Positions 8,988 to 17,713 of a stretch of 64,000 nt of DNA are shown in pieces. Within the stretch, counting starts at the first letter, position 1, and every line of letters starts with the position of its first letter. The notes beneath the pieces were generated by a model. It did not search any database, was not told where the DNA came from, and saw only the letters and a program-made list of their open reading frames with translations. A program made the position numbers and the translations under genes. Source of the stretch: Nocardioides deserti (lineage in GTDB: Bacteria; Actinomycetota; Actinomycetes; Propionibacteriales; Nocardioidaceae); the NCBI RefSeq assembly GCF_014266025.1, contig NZ_JACMYC010000003.1:186001-250000 (forward strand), read 5' to 3'.

Positions 8988-9788
8988 TCAGACAGCCGGG
9001 ACGTCGGCCTCCATGGCGGCGACGAAGTCGGACTTGACCGCGCGCCAGGCCTCGTCGGTCATCGTGCGGCGCCAGTAGGGCGAGCAGGACATGTCGGCGC
9101 GACCCAGACCGCGGTCGACGAGGAGGTGCTTGCGGAGGCCGCGGACCTCCTCGGCCTCGCCGTGGACGAAGGCGTGCGCGCGGCCGGCCGGGGCGTCGAG
9201 CGCCTCGAGCGAGCGCAGCAGCAGCGTGGCCGGGTCGTCGTCGCCGGCGCGGTGCAGCCACTGGAGGTCCAGGTCGCCCGGGGTGGTGAGCGGCAGCTCG
9301 TGCTCGGCGTCGTCGCAGACCAGCCGGACGACCACGGGCCGCGCGGCGGGCACCGCCTCCAGGGAGGCGGCGATGGCGGGCAGCGCGGACTCGTCGCCGA
9401 CCATGAGGTGCCAGTCGGCCGTCGGGTCCGGCTTGTAGCCCGCACCCGGACCCTCGAGCACCAGCACGTCCCCCGGCGCGGCCGAGGCCGCCCAGCGGCC
9501 CGCCGCGCCGAGGTCGCCGTGGACGACGAAGTCGATGGTCAGCCGCTCACCGTCCCAGGCACGGACGGTGTAGCGGCGGCGCGCCGGCCACCACTGCGCG
9601 TCGTGCTCGTCGCGCACCTGCTTGGGCTCGAAGACCGGGCCGTACGGCGCGCCCTCGGGCGCGATCGCGAGGTTGACGTAGGCGTCGGTGCAGTCGGGCA
9701 TCTCGAAGCCCGAGAGCCCGTCGCCGCCAAGCACCACCCGGACCATCGCGGGGGTGACCCACGTGGCCGACACCACAGTTCCGTGCAC
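8988..9788 (-). CDS. Siderophore-interacting protein (FAD/NAD(P)H ferric-siderophore reductase)
   Basis: SIP-family flavoprotein of 266 residues that reduces imported ferric siderophore to release iron in the cytoplasm. GTG 9788 follows a strong GGGAGG site. The FAD part includes RRRYTVRAWDGERLTIDFVVHGD and GPAGRWA-like residues (here GAAGRWAASAAPGD); the C-terminal SIP part includes LMVGDESALPAIAASLE, WLHRAGDDD, VHGEAEEVRGLRKHLLVDRGL and SCSPYWRRTMTDEAW, all typical. It diverges from the siderophore uptake operon across an iron-box operator, so iron repression through an IdeR/DtxR protein is expected. Confidence 0.93.
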   Translation of the reverse strand: MHGTVVSATWVTPAMVRVVLGGDGLSGFEMPDCTDAYVNLAIAPEGAPYGPVFEPKQVRDEHDAQWWPARRRYTVRAWDGERLTIDFVVHGDLGAAGRWAASAAPGDVLVLEGPGAGYKPDPTADWHLMVGDESALPAIAASLEAVPAARPVVVRLVCDDAEHELPLTTPGDLDLQWLHRAGDDDPATLLLRSLEALDAPAGRAHAFVHGEAEEVRGLRKHLLVDRGLGRADMSCSPYWRRTMTDEAWRAVKSDFVAAMEADVPAV

Positions 9789-9817
9789 GGGACCTCCCTC
9801 GACAACGACCGGTGCAC

Positions 9818-9836
9818 TTAGGTTAGCCTCACCTCC
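9818..9836 (+). promoter_or_regulatory. IdeR/DtxR iron-box operator
   Basis: TTAGGTTAGCCTCACCTCC closely matches the 19-bp DtxR/IdeR consensus TTAGGTTAGCCTAACCTAA (16 of 19 by eye), with the core GGTTAGCCT intact. It lies between the divergent reductase and binding-protein genes, 30 bases from the reductase start and 76 from the binding-protein start, where it could repress both when iron is plentiful. Confidence 0.88.
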
Positions 9837-9912
9837 GTCGCGACCGAGGTCCACCCCCGGGTCGTGGCGAGATCGGGCGCCGCCGGCGCCCCTCGTGCCC
9901 GAAAGGACCACC

Positions 9913-10944
9913 GTGCGTTCCCTGCGCCTCCTCACCGCCTCCCTCGGAGCGGCCGCCCTCGTGCTCAGCGCCTGTGGCTCGTCCGACGACGAAGCCGCCG
10001 CCGACGCGCCGAGCAAGGACTCGTCGTCGTCCGCCGAGTTCCCGATCACCATCGAGCACGCCCTCGGCACCACCACGATCGAGGAGGAGCCCGAGCGCGT
10101 CGCCACCGTGGCGTGGGCCAACCACGAGGTGCCGCTGGCCCTCGGTGTCGTGCCGGTCGGCATGGCCGCGGCCAACTTCGGCGACGACGACGGCGACGGC
10201 CTGCTCCCCTGGGTCTCCGACGAGCTGGAGGAGCTGGGCGCGGAGACGCCGGTGCTCTTCGACGAGACCGACGGCATCGACTTCGAGGCCGTGGCCGACA
10301 CCGAGCCGGACCTGATCCTGGCGTCGTACTCCGGCCTCACCCAGGAGGACTACGACACCCTCACCGAGATCGCACCGACCATCGCCTACCCCGAGGCTCC
10401 CTGGTCGACGGAGTGGCGCGACATGATCCTGCAGAGCAGCGAGGCCATGGGCATGGCCGCCGAGGGCGAGGAGCTCGTCGCCGATCTCGAGGCCGAGATC
10501 ACCGAGGCCGTCGACGCCCACCCGGGCTTGGCCGGCAAGAAGACGATGTTCCTCACCCACGTCGACACCACCGACCTCAGCGAGGTCAGCTACTACACGA
10601 CCCAGGACACCCGGGCGAAGTTCTTCACCGACCTCGGGCTCGCCACGCCGGCCAGCATCGAGGAGGCCTCGCAGGAAGCCGGCCAGTTCTCCGGCACCCT
10701 CAGTGCCGAGCAGGTCGACAAGCTCGACGACGTCGAGGTCATCGTGACCTACGGCGACCAGGAGCTGGTCGAGGCGCTCGAGAGCGACCCGCTGCTCTCG
10801 AAGATGCCCGCGGTCGAGAACGACGCGATCGTCCTGCTGCCCAACACGCCGCTGGGCACCGCCGCGAACCCGACGCCGCTCTCGATCTCCTACGTCCTCG
10901 AGGACTACGTGGCCATGCTCGCGAAGGCCGCCGGCGCCGAGTGA
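9913..10944 (+). CDS. Iron-siderophore ABC transporter substrate-binding lipoprotein
   Basis: FecB/FepB-type receptor of 343 residues. GTG 9913 has GAAAGGA six bases upstream; an open frame extends further upstream but would start before the iron box. A lipoprotein signal ends in LVLSACG (Cys about 19), then an acidic/serine linker. The body has HALGTTTIEEEPERVATVAWAN at the start, the long helix region and TPLSISYVLEDYVAMLAKA at the end, typical of class III binding proteins. It overlaps the first permease as GTGA. Regulated by the adjacent iron box. Confidence 0.93.
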   Translation: MRSLRLLTASLGAAALVLSACGSSDDEAAADAPSKDSSSSAEFPITIEHALGTTTIEEEPERVATVAWANHEVPLALGVVPVGMAAANFGDDDGDGLLPWVSDELEELGAETPVLFDETDGIDFEAVADTEPDLILASYSGLTQEDYDTLTEIAPTIAYPEAPWSTEWRDMILQSSEAMGMAAEGEELVADLEAEITEAVDAHPGLAGKKTMFLTHVDTTDLSEVSYYTTQDTRAKFFTDLGLATPASIEEASQEAGQFSGTLSAEQVDKLDDVEVIVTYGDQELVEALESDPLLSKMPAVENDAIVLLPNTPLGTAANPTPLSISYVLEDYVAMLAKAAGAE

Positions 10945-11990
10945 CGATCGCACCACCCGCACCCGCACCCGCCCCGGACGTCGTCGCCACACGACGTCCG
11001 GGGCGGTCGCGCGCGCTCTGGCTGCTCCTCGGCGTGACCGCGCTGGTGGCTGCCGCGGCCGCCTCCGTGACGATCGGCTCGCGCGACGTCGACTGGTCCG
11101 ACGTCGTAGCGGCCCTCGGCGGCTCCAGCGAGACCCTTGCCGAGGCGGCGGTGACCAAGCGGATCCCCCGCACGCTCCTCGCGGTCGTGGTCGGCGGGTC
11201 GCTGGCGGTCGCGGGCGCGGTCATGCAGGGCGTCACCCGCAACCCGCTGGCCGACCCGGGCATCCTGGGGGTCAACATGGGGGCCTCGCTCGCGGTCCTC
11301 GTCGGCATCGCCTGGTTCGGCCTCACCGCCCCCTCCACCCACATCTGGGTGGGCATCGCCGGGGCCGGCATCTCTGCGGTGTTCGTGTACGCCGTGGGCT
11401 CGCTGGGGCGCAGCGGCGCCACGCCGCTGAAGCTCGCCCTCGCGGGCACGGCCACCTCCGCGGCGTTCGCCTCCTTCATCACCGCGGTGGTCCTGCCCCG
11501 CGGCGACATCTCCGACCGCTTCCAGTCCTGGCGCGTCGGCGGTGTGGGCGGCGCCTCCTTCGACACGATCGTCCTCGCCGCCCCGTTCTTCGTCGCCGGC
11601 CTGCTCGTCTGCCTGGCTTGCGCGCGCGGACTGAACTCGCTCGCCCTGGGCGACGACGTGGCCGCCGGGCTCGGCGAACGGGTGGCGATCACCCGGGGCG
11701 CCGCCGCCTTCGGCGCGGTCGTCCTCTGCGGCGCGGCGACCGCGATCGCCGGACCGATCTCCTTCGTCGGCCTGGTGGTGCCCCACCTGTTCCGGATGCT
11801 CACCGGGGTCGACCACCGGTGGCTGCTCCCGCTGTGCGCGCTCGGCGGGGCGAGCCTGCTGACCGCGGCCGACGTGGTGGGCCGCGTCGTGGCCCGCCCG
11901 AGCGAGATCGACGTCGGCATCATCACCGCGCTCATCGGCGCGCCGTTCTTCATCCACGTGGTCCGCCGCCAGAAGCTGCGTGCCTTGTGA
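10941..11990 (+). CDS. FecCD-family siderophore ABC permease 1
   Basis: Permease of 349 residues with nine to ten hydrophobic helices. GTG 10941 overlaps the upstream stop (GTGA). The conserved FecCD segments RIPRTLLAVVVGGSLAVAGAVMQ, TRNPLADPGILGVNMGA and, near the end, GPISFVGLVVPHLFRM with the coupling-loop glycine are present. It pairs with the second permease to form the channel. Codon use and spacing show one operon of binding protein, two permeases and ATPase. Confidence 0.94.
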   Translation: MTIAPPAPAPAPDVVATRRPGRSRALWLLLGVTALVAAAAASVTIGSRDVDWSDVVAALGGSSETLAEAAVTKRIPRTLLAVVVGGSLAVAGAVMQGVTRNPLADPGILGVNMGASLAVLVGIAWFGLTAPSTHIWVGIAGAGISAVFVYAVGSLGRSGATPLKLALAGTATSAAFASFITAVVLPRGDISDRFQSWRVGGVGGASFDTIVLAAPFFVAGLLVCLACARGLNSLALGDDVAAGLGERVAITRGAAAFGAVVLCGAATAIAGPISFVGLVVPHLFRMLTGVDHRWLLPLCALGGASLLTAADVVGRVVARPSEIDVGIITALIGAPFFIHVVRRQKLRAL

Positions 11991-12003
11991 CGGCGGTGGA
12001 GCG

Positions 12004-13038
12004 GTGAGCGCGCAGACCGTCGAGCGGGTGGTCCGCTCCCGAGCGAGGCGCACGGCTCGCCGACGTTCCGTGCTGCTCGTCCTGGCCGTCCTGGTGCTGG
12101 TGGCGCTCGCGGCCAACCTGATGGTGGGTCGGACGTTCTACCCGCCCGGCGACGTGGTCTCGGTGATCCTCGGGCAGGACGTCGCCGGCGCCTCGTTCAC
12201 GGTCGGGCGGCTGCGCCTGCCGCGGGCCGTGCTGGCGTTGCTCGTGGGTCTCTGCTTCGGGCTCGGCGGCGTCACCTTCCAGACGATGCTGCGGAACCCC
12301 TTGGCCAGCCCCGACATCATCGGGATCAGCCTGGGTGCCAGCGCCGCCGCGGCGTTCGCCATCGTGACGCTCCAGGTCGACGGCCCCGTGGTCTCCGCGC
12401 TGGCGATCACCTCCGGCCTCGGCGTCGCGATGCTCATCTACCTCCTCTCCTTCCGCGACGGCGTCGCGGGCGCCCGGCTCATCCTGGTCGGGATCGCCGT
12501 CGCGCTGATGCTGGAGAGCGTCATCTCGTACCTGCTCGAGCAGGCGGCCGCGTGGGACTTCCAGGAGGCGACCCGGTGGCTCGCCGGGAGCCTCAACAGC
12601 GCCCACTGGGGCGACGTCGTGCCGACCCTCGTGGCGCTGGTCGTGCTCGGGCCGGTCCTGCTCGCGAGCGGCCGGCACCTCGACCTGCTCCAGCTGGGCG
12701 ACGACACCGCCTCCGCGCTGGGCGTGCGCGTGGAGCGGACCCGCGTGGTCGCCATCGTCGCAGCCGTGGGCCTCGTCGCGTTCGCGACCGCGGCCGCCGG
12801 CCCGATCGCCTTCGTCGCCTTCCTCTCCGGCCCGATCGCTGCCCGCCTCATCGGGCCGGGCGTCTCGCTGCTGGTCCCCTCGGCGCTGGTCGGCGCGCTG
12901 CTCGTCCTGGTGGCCGACCTGGCCGGGCAGAACGCCTTCGACCACCGCTATCCCGTCGGCGTGGTCACCGGCGTCCTCGGCGCGCCGTACCTCATCTACC
13001 TCATCGTCCGCTCCAACCGCACCGGAGGCTCCCTGTGA
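12004..13038 (+). CDS. FecCD-family siderophore ABC permease 2
   Basis: Second permease, 344 residues from GTG 12004. GGTGGA lies just upstream; an in-frame GTG at 11980 would add eight residues and overlap the first permease by 11 bases, so either start is possible. RLPRAVLALLVGLCFGLGGVTF, MLRNPLASPDIIGISLGASA and AGPIAFVAFLSGPIAARL are the FecCD signatures. Its length and topology equal those of its partner. Acts in the membrane with permease 1 and the downstream ATPase. Confidence 0.94.
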   Translation: MSAQTVERVVRSRARRTARRRSVLLVLAVLVLVALAANLMVGRTFYPPGDVVSVILGQDVAGASFTVGRLRLPRAVLALLVGLCFGLGGVTFQTMLRNPLASPDIIGISLGASAAAAFAIVTLQVDGPVVSALAITSGLGVAMLIYLLSFRDGVAGARLILVGIAVALMLESVISYLLEQAAAWDFQEATRWLAGSLNSAHWGDVVPTLVALVVLGPVLLASGRHLDLLQLGDDTASALGVRVERTRVVAIVAAVGLVAFATAAAGPIAFVAFLSGPIAARLIGPGVSLLVPSALVGALLVLVADLAGQNAFDHRYPVGVVTGVLGAPYLIYLIVRSNRTGGSL

Positions 13039-13847
13039 CCCGCGACCACGTGCTCAACGTCGAGGGCCTGACCCTCGGCTACGGCGAGCGGACCGTGATC
13101 GACCGGCTCGACCTCCTCGTGCCGCCGGGGCGCGTGTCCGCGATCGTGGGCGCCAACGCCTGCGGGAAGTCCACGCTGCTGCGCTCGATGTCGCGGCTGC
13201 TGCGGCCGCGCACCGGGCAGGTGCTCCTCGACGGCGAGCAGGTGCACCGGCTGCCCGCCAAGGAGCTGGCCCGCACCCTCGGCCTGCTCCCCCAGGCGCC
13301 GACCGCGCCCGAGGGCATCACCGTCAGCGACCTCGTGGGCCGCGGCCGCAACCCCCACCAGCGGCTGCTCTCGCGCTGGAGCGCCGAGGACGACGCCGCC
13401 GTGGCCGCCGCGCTCGAGGCCACCGACACCGTCGGGCTCGCCGACCGGCCCGTCGACGAGCTCTCCGGCGGTCAGCGCCAGCGGGTGTGGATCGCCATGG
13501 CGCTCGCGCAGCAGACCGACGTGCTGCTGCTCGACGAGCCCACGACGTACCTCGACGTCAGCCACCAGGTCGAGGTCCTCGACCTGCTCACCGACCTCAA
13601 CCGCACCCGCGGCACGACGATCGTGATGGTCCTGCACGACCTGAACCTCGCCGCGCGGTACGCCGACCACCTCGTCGCCCTCGCCGACGGCCGCCTCCAC
13701 GCGGCCGGCGAGCCGCACGCCGTGCTGACCGAGGAGAACGTCCGCGCGGTCTTCGGCCTCGACTGCTCGGTCATCACCGACCCCGTCTCCGGACGGCCGC
13801 TCATGCTGCCGATCGGCCGCCACCACGTCGCGGCGCCGGCGCACTGA
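13035..13847 (+). CDS. Iron-siderophore ABC transporter ATP-binding protein
   Basis: FecE/FepC-type ATPase of 270 residues that powers the two permeases. GTG 13035 overlaps the permease stop (GTGA), with GGAGG about seven bases upstream. Walker A is GANACGKST (39-47), the Q-loop is LPQAPTAPEG, the signature is ELSGGQRQRVWIAMALAQ, Walker B is LLLDEPTTYLD, and the switch His is in VLHDLNLAARYADH. All catalytic residues are intact. Last gene of the iron-regulated operon; a GntP-type permease gene converges on it. Confidence 0.95.
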   Translation: MTRDHVLNVEGLTLGYGERTVIDRLDLLVPPGRVSAIVGANACGKSTLLRSMSRLLRPRTGQVLLDGEQVHRLPAKELARTLGLLPQAPTAPEGITVSDLVGRGRNPHQRLLSRWSAEDDAAVAAALEATDTVGLADRPVDELSGGQRQRVWIAMALAQQTDVLLLDEPTTYLDVSHQVEVLDLLTDLNRTRGTTIVMVLHDLNLAARYADHLVALADGRLHAAGEPHAVLTEENVRAVFGLDCSVITDPVSGRPLMLPIGRHHVAAPAH

Positions 13848-13949
13848 GCGTCGCTCCGTCGTCCGGTCGGACTGCGCGGTAGGCCGCTGTCACCGGCTGA
13901 CACCTCGGTACCGCACAACGGGCCGGTCCGGCCAGGTCGTCCCTGTGGC

Positions 13950-15344
13950 TCAGACGACGAGCCATGCCAGGCAGGCGAGGCCGAAGGCGGAGAGGCCGAG
14001 GGTCGTCTCCATGACCGTCCAGGTCTTGAGGGTCGTCTTCTCGTCCATCCCGAAGAACCGGCTGACCAGCCAGAAGCCCGAGTCGTTGACGTGGGACAGC
14101 ACGGTCGAGCCGGCGGCGATCGCGATGACGATGAGGCTCAGCTCGACGCTGCCGAGGTTCGCGTCGGCGGCCGGCCCGGCGATCAGGCCGCCGGCCGTGG
14201 TCAGCGCGACGGTGGCGGAGCCCTGGGCGACGCGCAGCAGCGTGGCGATGACGAACGCCTGCAGGATCAGGGAGAACCCGAGGCCCGAGAGCGAGGAGCT
14301 GAGCGCGGCGCCGACGCCGCTGAGCTCGAGCACGCCGCCGAACATGCCGCCGGCGCCGGTGATCAGGATGATCGCGCAGATGGGTCCGAGCGCCTGGTCG
14401 AGGATCGTGGTCACGCGGGCCATCGACGCGTGCGGCCGGCCAAGCACCGCGATGGCGACGAGCACGGTGATGAGCAGCGCGACCGGCGTCTGTCCGAGGA
14501 GGCCGAGGAAGTCGACCCAGCCCGCCCCCTCCTCGATCGTCCCGGTCGTCACCAGCGTGTCCAGGACGGTGTCGAAGGAGATGAGCACCAGCGGGATGAG
14601 CAGCAGGCCGAGGACGGTCGCGAACCGCGGCGGGCCGCCCGTGAAACCGTCCTCGTCGCTCTCGCCGTCCTCCACCTTGCCGAACACGGCGTCGGTGATC
14701 GACACGTCGATCCGCGCGCCGAGGAAGCGCGAGACCAGGTAGACGCCGACGTACCAGGACAGCACCGCGATCGGCAGCCCGACCAGCAGCGTCACGCCGA
14801 CCTCGGCGTCGATCTGCTGCGCGGCGGCGACCGGACCCGGGTGCGGCGGGACCATCGCGTGCATCGCGGCGAAGGCACCGGCCGCGGGGAGCGCGTAGTA
14901 GAGCAGCGAGCCGCCGAAGCGCCGCGCGACGGTGAGGATGATCGGGAGGAAGACGACCAGGCCGGCGTCGAAGAAGATCGGGAACCCGAAGAGCAGTGCG
15001 GCGACGCCGAGCGCCAGCGGCGCCCGCTTCTCCCCGAACCGCCCGATGAGGGTGTCGGCCAGCACCTGCGCCCCGCCGGTCACCTCCAGCAGTCGGCCCA
15101 GCATCACGCCGAAGGCGACGAGCAGGGCCACCGACCCGAGCGTGTCGGCGAAGCCGTACATCAGCACGTCCGGGATGTCGCCGAGGTCGAAGCCGACCGC
15201 GACCGCGGTCACCACGCTGACCAGCACGAGCGCGATGAACGCGTGCAGCTTCACCACCATGATCAGCGCGAGCAGCAGGGCGACCGCGCCTGCCGCGATC
15301 AGGAGGAGCGTGACGGTGCCGTAGACGGGGTCGATCGCTTCCAT
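13950..15344 (-). CDS. GntP-family gluconate/hydroxyacid permease
   Basis: Secondary transporter of 464 residues with about 12 helices. I chose ATG 15344 (MEAIDPVYG), with AAGGA seven bases upstream; an in-frame start 27 bases earlier lacks a ribosome site. GFPIFFDAGLVVFLPIIL, AMVPPHPGPVAAA and the C-terminal SHVNDSGFWLVSRFFGMDEKTTLKTW are diagnostic of the GntP family, which imports gluconate or related hydroxyacids with protons. No kinase or regulator gene is adjacent, so the substrate is open. Confidence 0.92.
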   Translation of the reverse strand: MEAIDPVYGTVTLLLIAAGAVALLLALIMVVKLHAFIALVLVSVVTAVAVGFDLGDIPDVLMYGFADTLGSVALLVAFGVMLGRLLEVTGGAQVLADTLIGRFGEKRAPLALGVAALLFGFPIFFDAGLVVFLPIILTVARRFGGSLLYYALPAAGAFAAMHAMVPPHPGPVAAAQQIDAEVGVTLLVGLPIAVLSWYVGVYLVSRFLGARIDVSITDAVFGKVEDGESDEDGFTGGPPRFATVLGLLLIPLVLISFDTVLDTLVTTGTIEEGAGWVDFLGLLGQTPVALLITVLVAIAVLGRPHASMARVTTILDQALGPICAIILITGAGGMFGGVLELSGVGAALSSSLSGLGFSLILQAFVIATLLRVAQGSATVALTTAGGLIAGPAADANLGSVELSLIVIAIAAGSTVLSHVNDSGFWLVSRFFGMDEKTTLKTWTVMETTLGLSAFGLACLAWLVV

Positions 15345-15416
15345 GGCTGTCCTTCCGAGGCGGGAGCCCACACCCTTCCCTGAGGAGGGCGCGCCCGCAA
15401 CGCCCCCGGGCTCGGT

Positions 15417-15851
15417 TCAGTCGAGGCAGAACTCGTTGCCCTCGACGTCCTGCATGACGATGCACGACTCGTCGTACCCGTCGGCGGGCATCGTGCGGAC
15501 GTGCGTGGCACCAAGGCCGGCCAGCCGTTCCTGCTCGGCCACCAGCGCGGCGAGCCGCTCGTCGCCGACGAGGCCGGTGCCCACCCGGACGTCGAGGTGG
15601 ACGCGGTTCTTGGCGACCTTGCCCTCCGGGACGCGCTGGAAGAACAACCGCGGCCCCGCCCCGGTGGGGTCGACGCAGGCGAACGCCGACCCCTGGTGCT
15701 CCGCGGGGAGCGAGGCGTCGAAGTCGGCCCAGGAGTCGAAACCCGGCGGCGGTGGGGGCACGACGTACCCCAGCACCTCGCACCAGAAGCGGGCGACCCG
15801 CTCCGGCTCGGCGCAGTCGAAGGTGACCTGGACCTCGCGCACGGACGCCAT
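15417..15851 (-). CDS. VOC-superfamily (glyoxalase-like) protein
   Basis: A 144-residue protein with two beta-alpha-beta-beta-beta modules of the vicinal oxygen chelate fold. The opening REVQVTFDCAEPERVARFWCEVLGY and the closing CIVMQDVEGNEFCLD are typical of actinobacterial glyoxalase-like proteins; DPTGAGPRLFFQRVPEGKVAKNRVHLDV sits between them. Candidate metal ligands are the His of VHLDV and the Glu of GNEFC, but the substrate is unknown. It lies between two GntP-type permease genes with the same orientation. Confidence 0.82.
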   Translation of the reverse strand: MASVREVQVTFDCAEPERVARFWCEVLGYVVPPPPPGFDSWADFDASLPAEHQGSAFACVDPTGAGPRLFFQRVPEGKVAKNRVHLDVRVGTGLVGDERLAALVAEQERLAGLGATHVRTMPADGYDESCIVMQDVEGNEFCLD

Positions 15852-15883
15852 GGGGCCACGCTAGACCCGGACAGCGCCGCCCG

Positions 15884-16157
15884 TCAGCCTCCGGTGATGC
15901 CCACCGGCACCCGGACCGACGTGCGCTGTCCGGAGCGGACGTCGAACCGTCGGTCCACGATGAGGTGGTACGGCAGCACCGACTCCGCCGCGGCGCGGCT
16001 GACGACCCGGCACCCGTAGCGACCGGCGCGGGGGCCGAGGCGCATCCGGATGCGGACGTCACGCCGGCCGACCTGGATCGTGCGGGTCGGCGGCGGCAGG
16101 CGGCGGGTGCGGTCGGTGTGGAGCGTGACGCGTCCTGCGATCGGACGAGTCCGGTCG
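15884..16157 (-). pseudogene. Possible 3' remnant of a lost gene (no start codon)
   Basis: On the minus strand a frame ending in TGA at 15886-15884 encodes about 80 plausible residues ending VRSGQRTSVRVPVGITGG, with alternating polar/hydrophobic residues like a beta-sandwich (RVTLHTDRTRRLPPPTRTI, VLPYHLIVDRRFDVR). It runs back into the 3' end of the next permease gene and has no convincing start or ribosome site; the only ATG is late. It may be the tail of a gene whose front was lost when the permease region formed. Chance open frame is the alternative. Confidence 0.3.
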
Positions 16158-17525
16158 CTACGTCGCCGCGGCCACCAGGCTGGCGAGCAGCACCAGCGGC
16201 AGCGAGACGACGGCGCCCAGCGAGGTGGCGAGCGTCAGCGTCTTGAGGCTGCCCTTGGTGGACAGGTCGAGCAGCGTGGTGAACATCCAGAAGAAGTTGC
16301 TGTTCACGTGCAGCGCGAACATCGCACCGGACGCGATCGCCAGCGCGATGACCACCGGGTCGACGCCCAGCGAGCCGACCACCGGCGCGATGATGCCGGC
16401 GGCGGTGATCGCGGCGACCGAGACCGACCCGATCGCGAAGTGCAGCACCGCGGCGATGCACCACGCGAGCAGGATGCTCAGCACCACCGGCGCGCCCTCC
16501 TCGGCGGAGAACAGGTCGGCGAGCGTGCCCTCGAGGCCGCTGCCGCCGATCACCGCTCCCAGCGAGCCGCCGACGCCGGTGACGAGCAGGATCTCGCCGG
16601 TGGTGTGGAAACCGGCGGTCAGGACCCGGCCGACGCCGTCGGCGCCCAGCGACGGTCGGACCATGCCGACCGCGACGAGCAGGCCCAGGAAGAGCGCGAT
16701 GTTGGCATCCCCGAGGAACGTCACGACCGGGTGCGAGCCGCCTGCGACGTCGACGATGGCGCCGGTCGCGATGAGCACCAGCGGCAGGAGGATCGGCAGC
16801 AGGCGGACCAGCAGCGGCAGCCGGGCGGCCCGCTCGGCGCCCGGGACGGCCTCGGCCTCGGAGTCCGCCACCTCTTGGTCCTGCGCCGCGTCGGCGTCGA
16901 GGTCGCCGTCCTCCTTCCACAGGCCCCGCCCCAGCAGCACGCGGAAGAGGAACGTCGTCACGACGGCGGTCACCAGACCGATCGGCAGGCCGTAGATCAG
17001 GTAGGTGCCGAGCGGCACGTCCATCAGGCCGGCGACCGAGACCGCCGCCAGGCCGGGCACCACGAAGACGTAGCCGGAGAAGATGCCGATGCCCATGGCG
17101 CCGGCGAGCCACGGCAGCCCGTGCCGACGGTCGACCGCGGGTGCCGACTCCTTGGCCATCGGCGCGGCCAGCACCACCTGCACGTCGACGTAGATCGACG
17201 GGAAGATCGTCGACATCGCCGCCGCCATGGCGTACGGCAGCCGCTTGCCCACCTTGCGCGCGAGCAGCTCGACCAGGTCCCGGAAGGTCCCCATCGAGTG
17301 CAGCAGCGCACCGATGAGCACGCCGAACCCGATGAGCAGGCCGACCTCGGCCATGATCTCGCCGAATCCGCCGGTGATCGCGCTGACCGTGCCCTCCGCG
17401 CCCTGCTGGGTCGCGAGCCCCAGGTAGATGCAGGCGACCAGCAGCGAGATCACCGGGTCGACCTTGAACCGGATGATCAGCAGGATCGCGGCGAGGATCG
17501 CGATCGCGGAGTGGAGGATCTCCAT
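16158..17525 (-). CDS. GntP-family permease (second copy)
   Basis: A 455-residue transporter with about 12 helices. ATG 17525 has AGGACGG upstream. GFGVLIGALLHSMGTFRDLVELLARKVGKRLPYA, FPSIYVDVQVVLAAPMA and ALHVNSNFFWMFTTLLDLSTKGSLKTLT correspond to the GntP signature regions, but they differ clearly from the copy at 13950-15344 (NSNFFWMFT replaces NDSGFWLVS). An acidic cytoplasmic loop (about 215-240) is unusual. The two copies are diverged paralogues rather than a recent duplication. Substrate unknown, probably a hydroxyacid. Confidence 0.88.
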   Translation of the reverse strand: MEILHSAIAILAAILLIIRFKVDPVISLLVACIYLGLATQQGAEGTVSAITGGFGEIMAEVGLLIGFGVLIGALLHSMGTFRDLVELLARKVGKRLPYAMAAAMSTIFPSIYVDVQVVLAAPMAKESAPAVDRRHGLPWLAGAMGIGIFSGYVFVVPGLAAVSVAGLMDVPLGTYLIYGLPIGLVTAVVTTFLFRVLLGRGLWKEDGDLDADAAQDQEVADSEAEAVPGAERAARLPLLVRLLPILLPLVLIATGAIVDVAGGSHPVVTFLGDANIALFLGLLVAVGMVRPSLGADGVGRVLTAGFHTTGEILLVTGVGGSLGAVIGGSGLEGTLADLFSAEEGAPVVLSILLAWCIAAVLHFAIGSVSVAAITAAGIIAPVVGSLGVDPVVIALAIASGAMFALHVNSNFFWMFTTLLDLSTKGSLKTLTLATSLGAVVSLPLVLLASLVAAAT

Positions 17526-17650
17526 GGGTTTCCGTCCTGTCGGGTCCGAGCGCGGCCCACGCTAAGCGACAGCCCCGGGCCGGCTCACCCCGCCGCCGGG
17601 GTACAGCGCGGACGGACCCCGACCTGTGGAGGAGGGGGCCCGGGACGCCA

Positions 17651-17695
17651 GTCCGCCCCGCCCCGCAGCAAGGATCAGCGCGGGACGGGGCGGAC
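17651..17695 (-). terminator. Hairpin terminator after the calcium-motif protein
   Basis: GTCCGCCCCGCCCCGC (17651-17666) and GCGGGACGGGGCGGAC (17680-17695) form a 16-bp stem with one mismatch around a 13-base loop, 19 bases beyond the stop of the minus-strand gene above it. A GGACGGA tandem repeat follows on the plus strand at about 17691-17711. Confidence 0.6.
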
Positions 17696-17713
17696 GGAGG
17701 ACGGAGGACGGAG

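Noticed and set aside
13848..13949. Terminator between the siderophore ATPase and the GntP gene
   Set aside because: Only four-base stems and a self-complementary GGCCGG-T-CCGGCC were found; not convincing.
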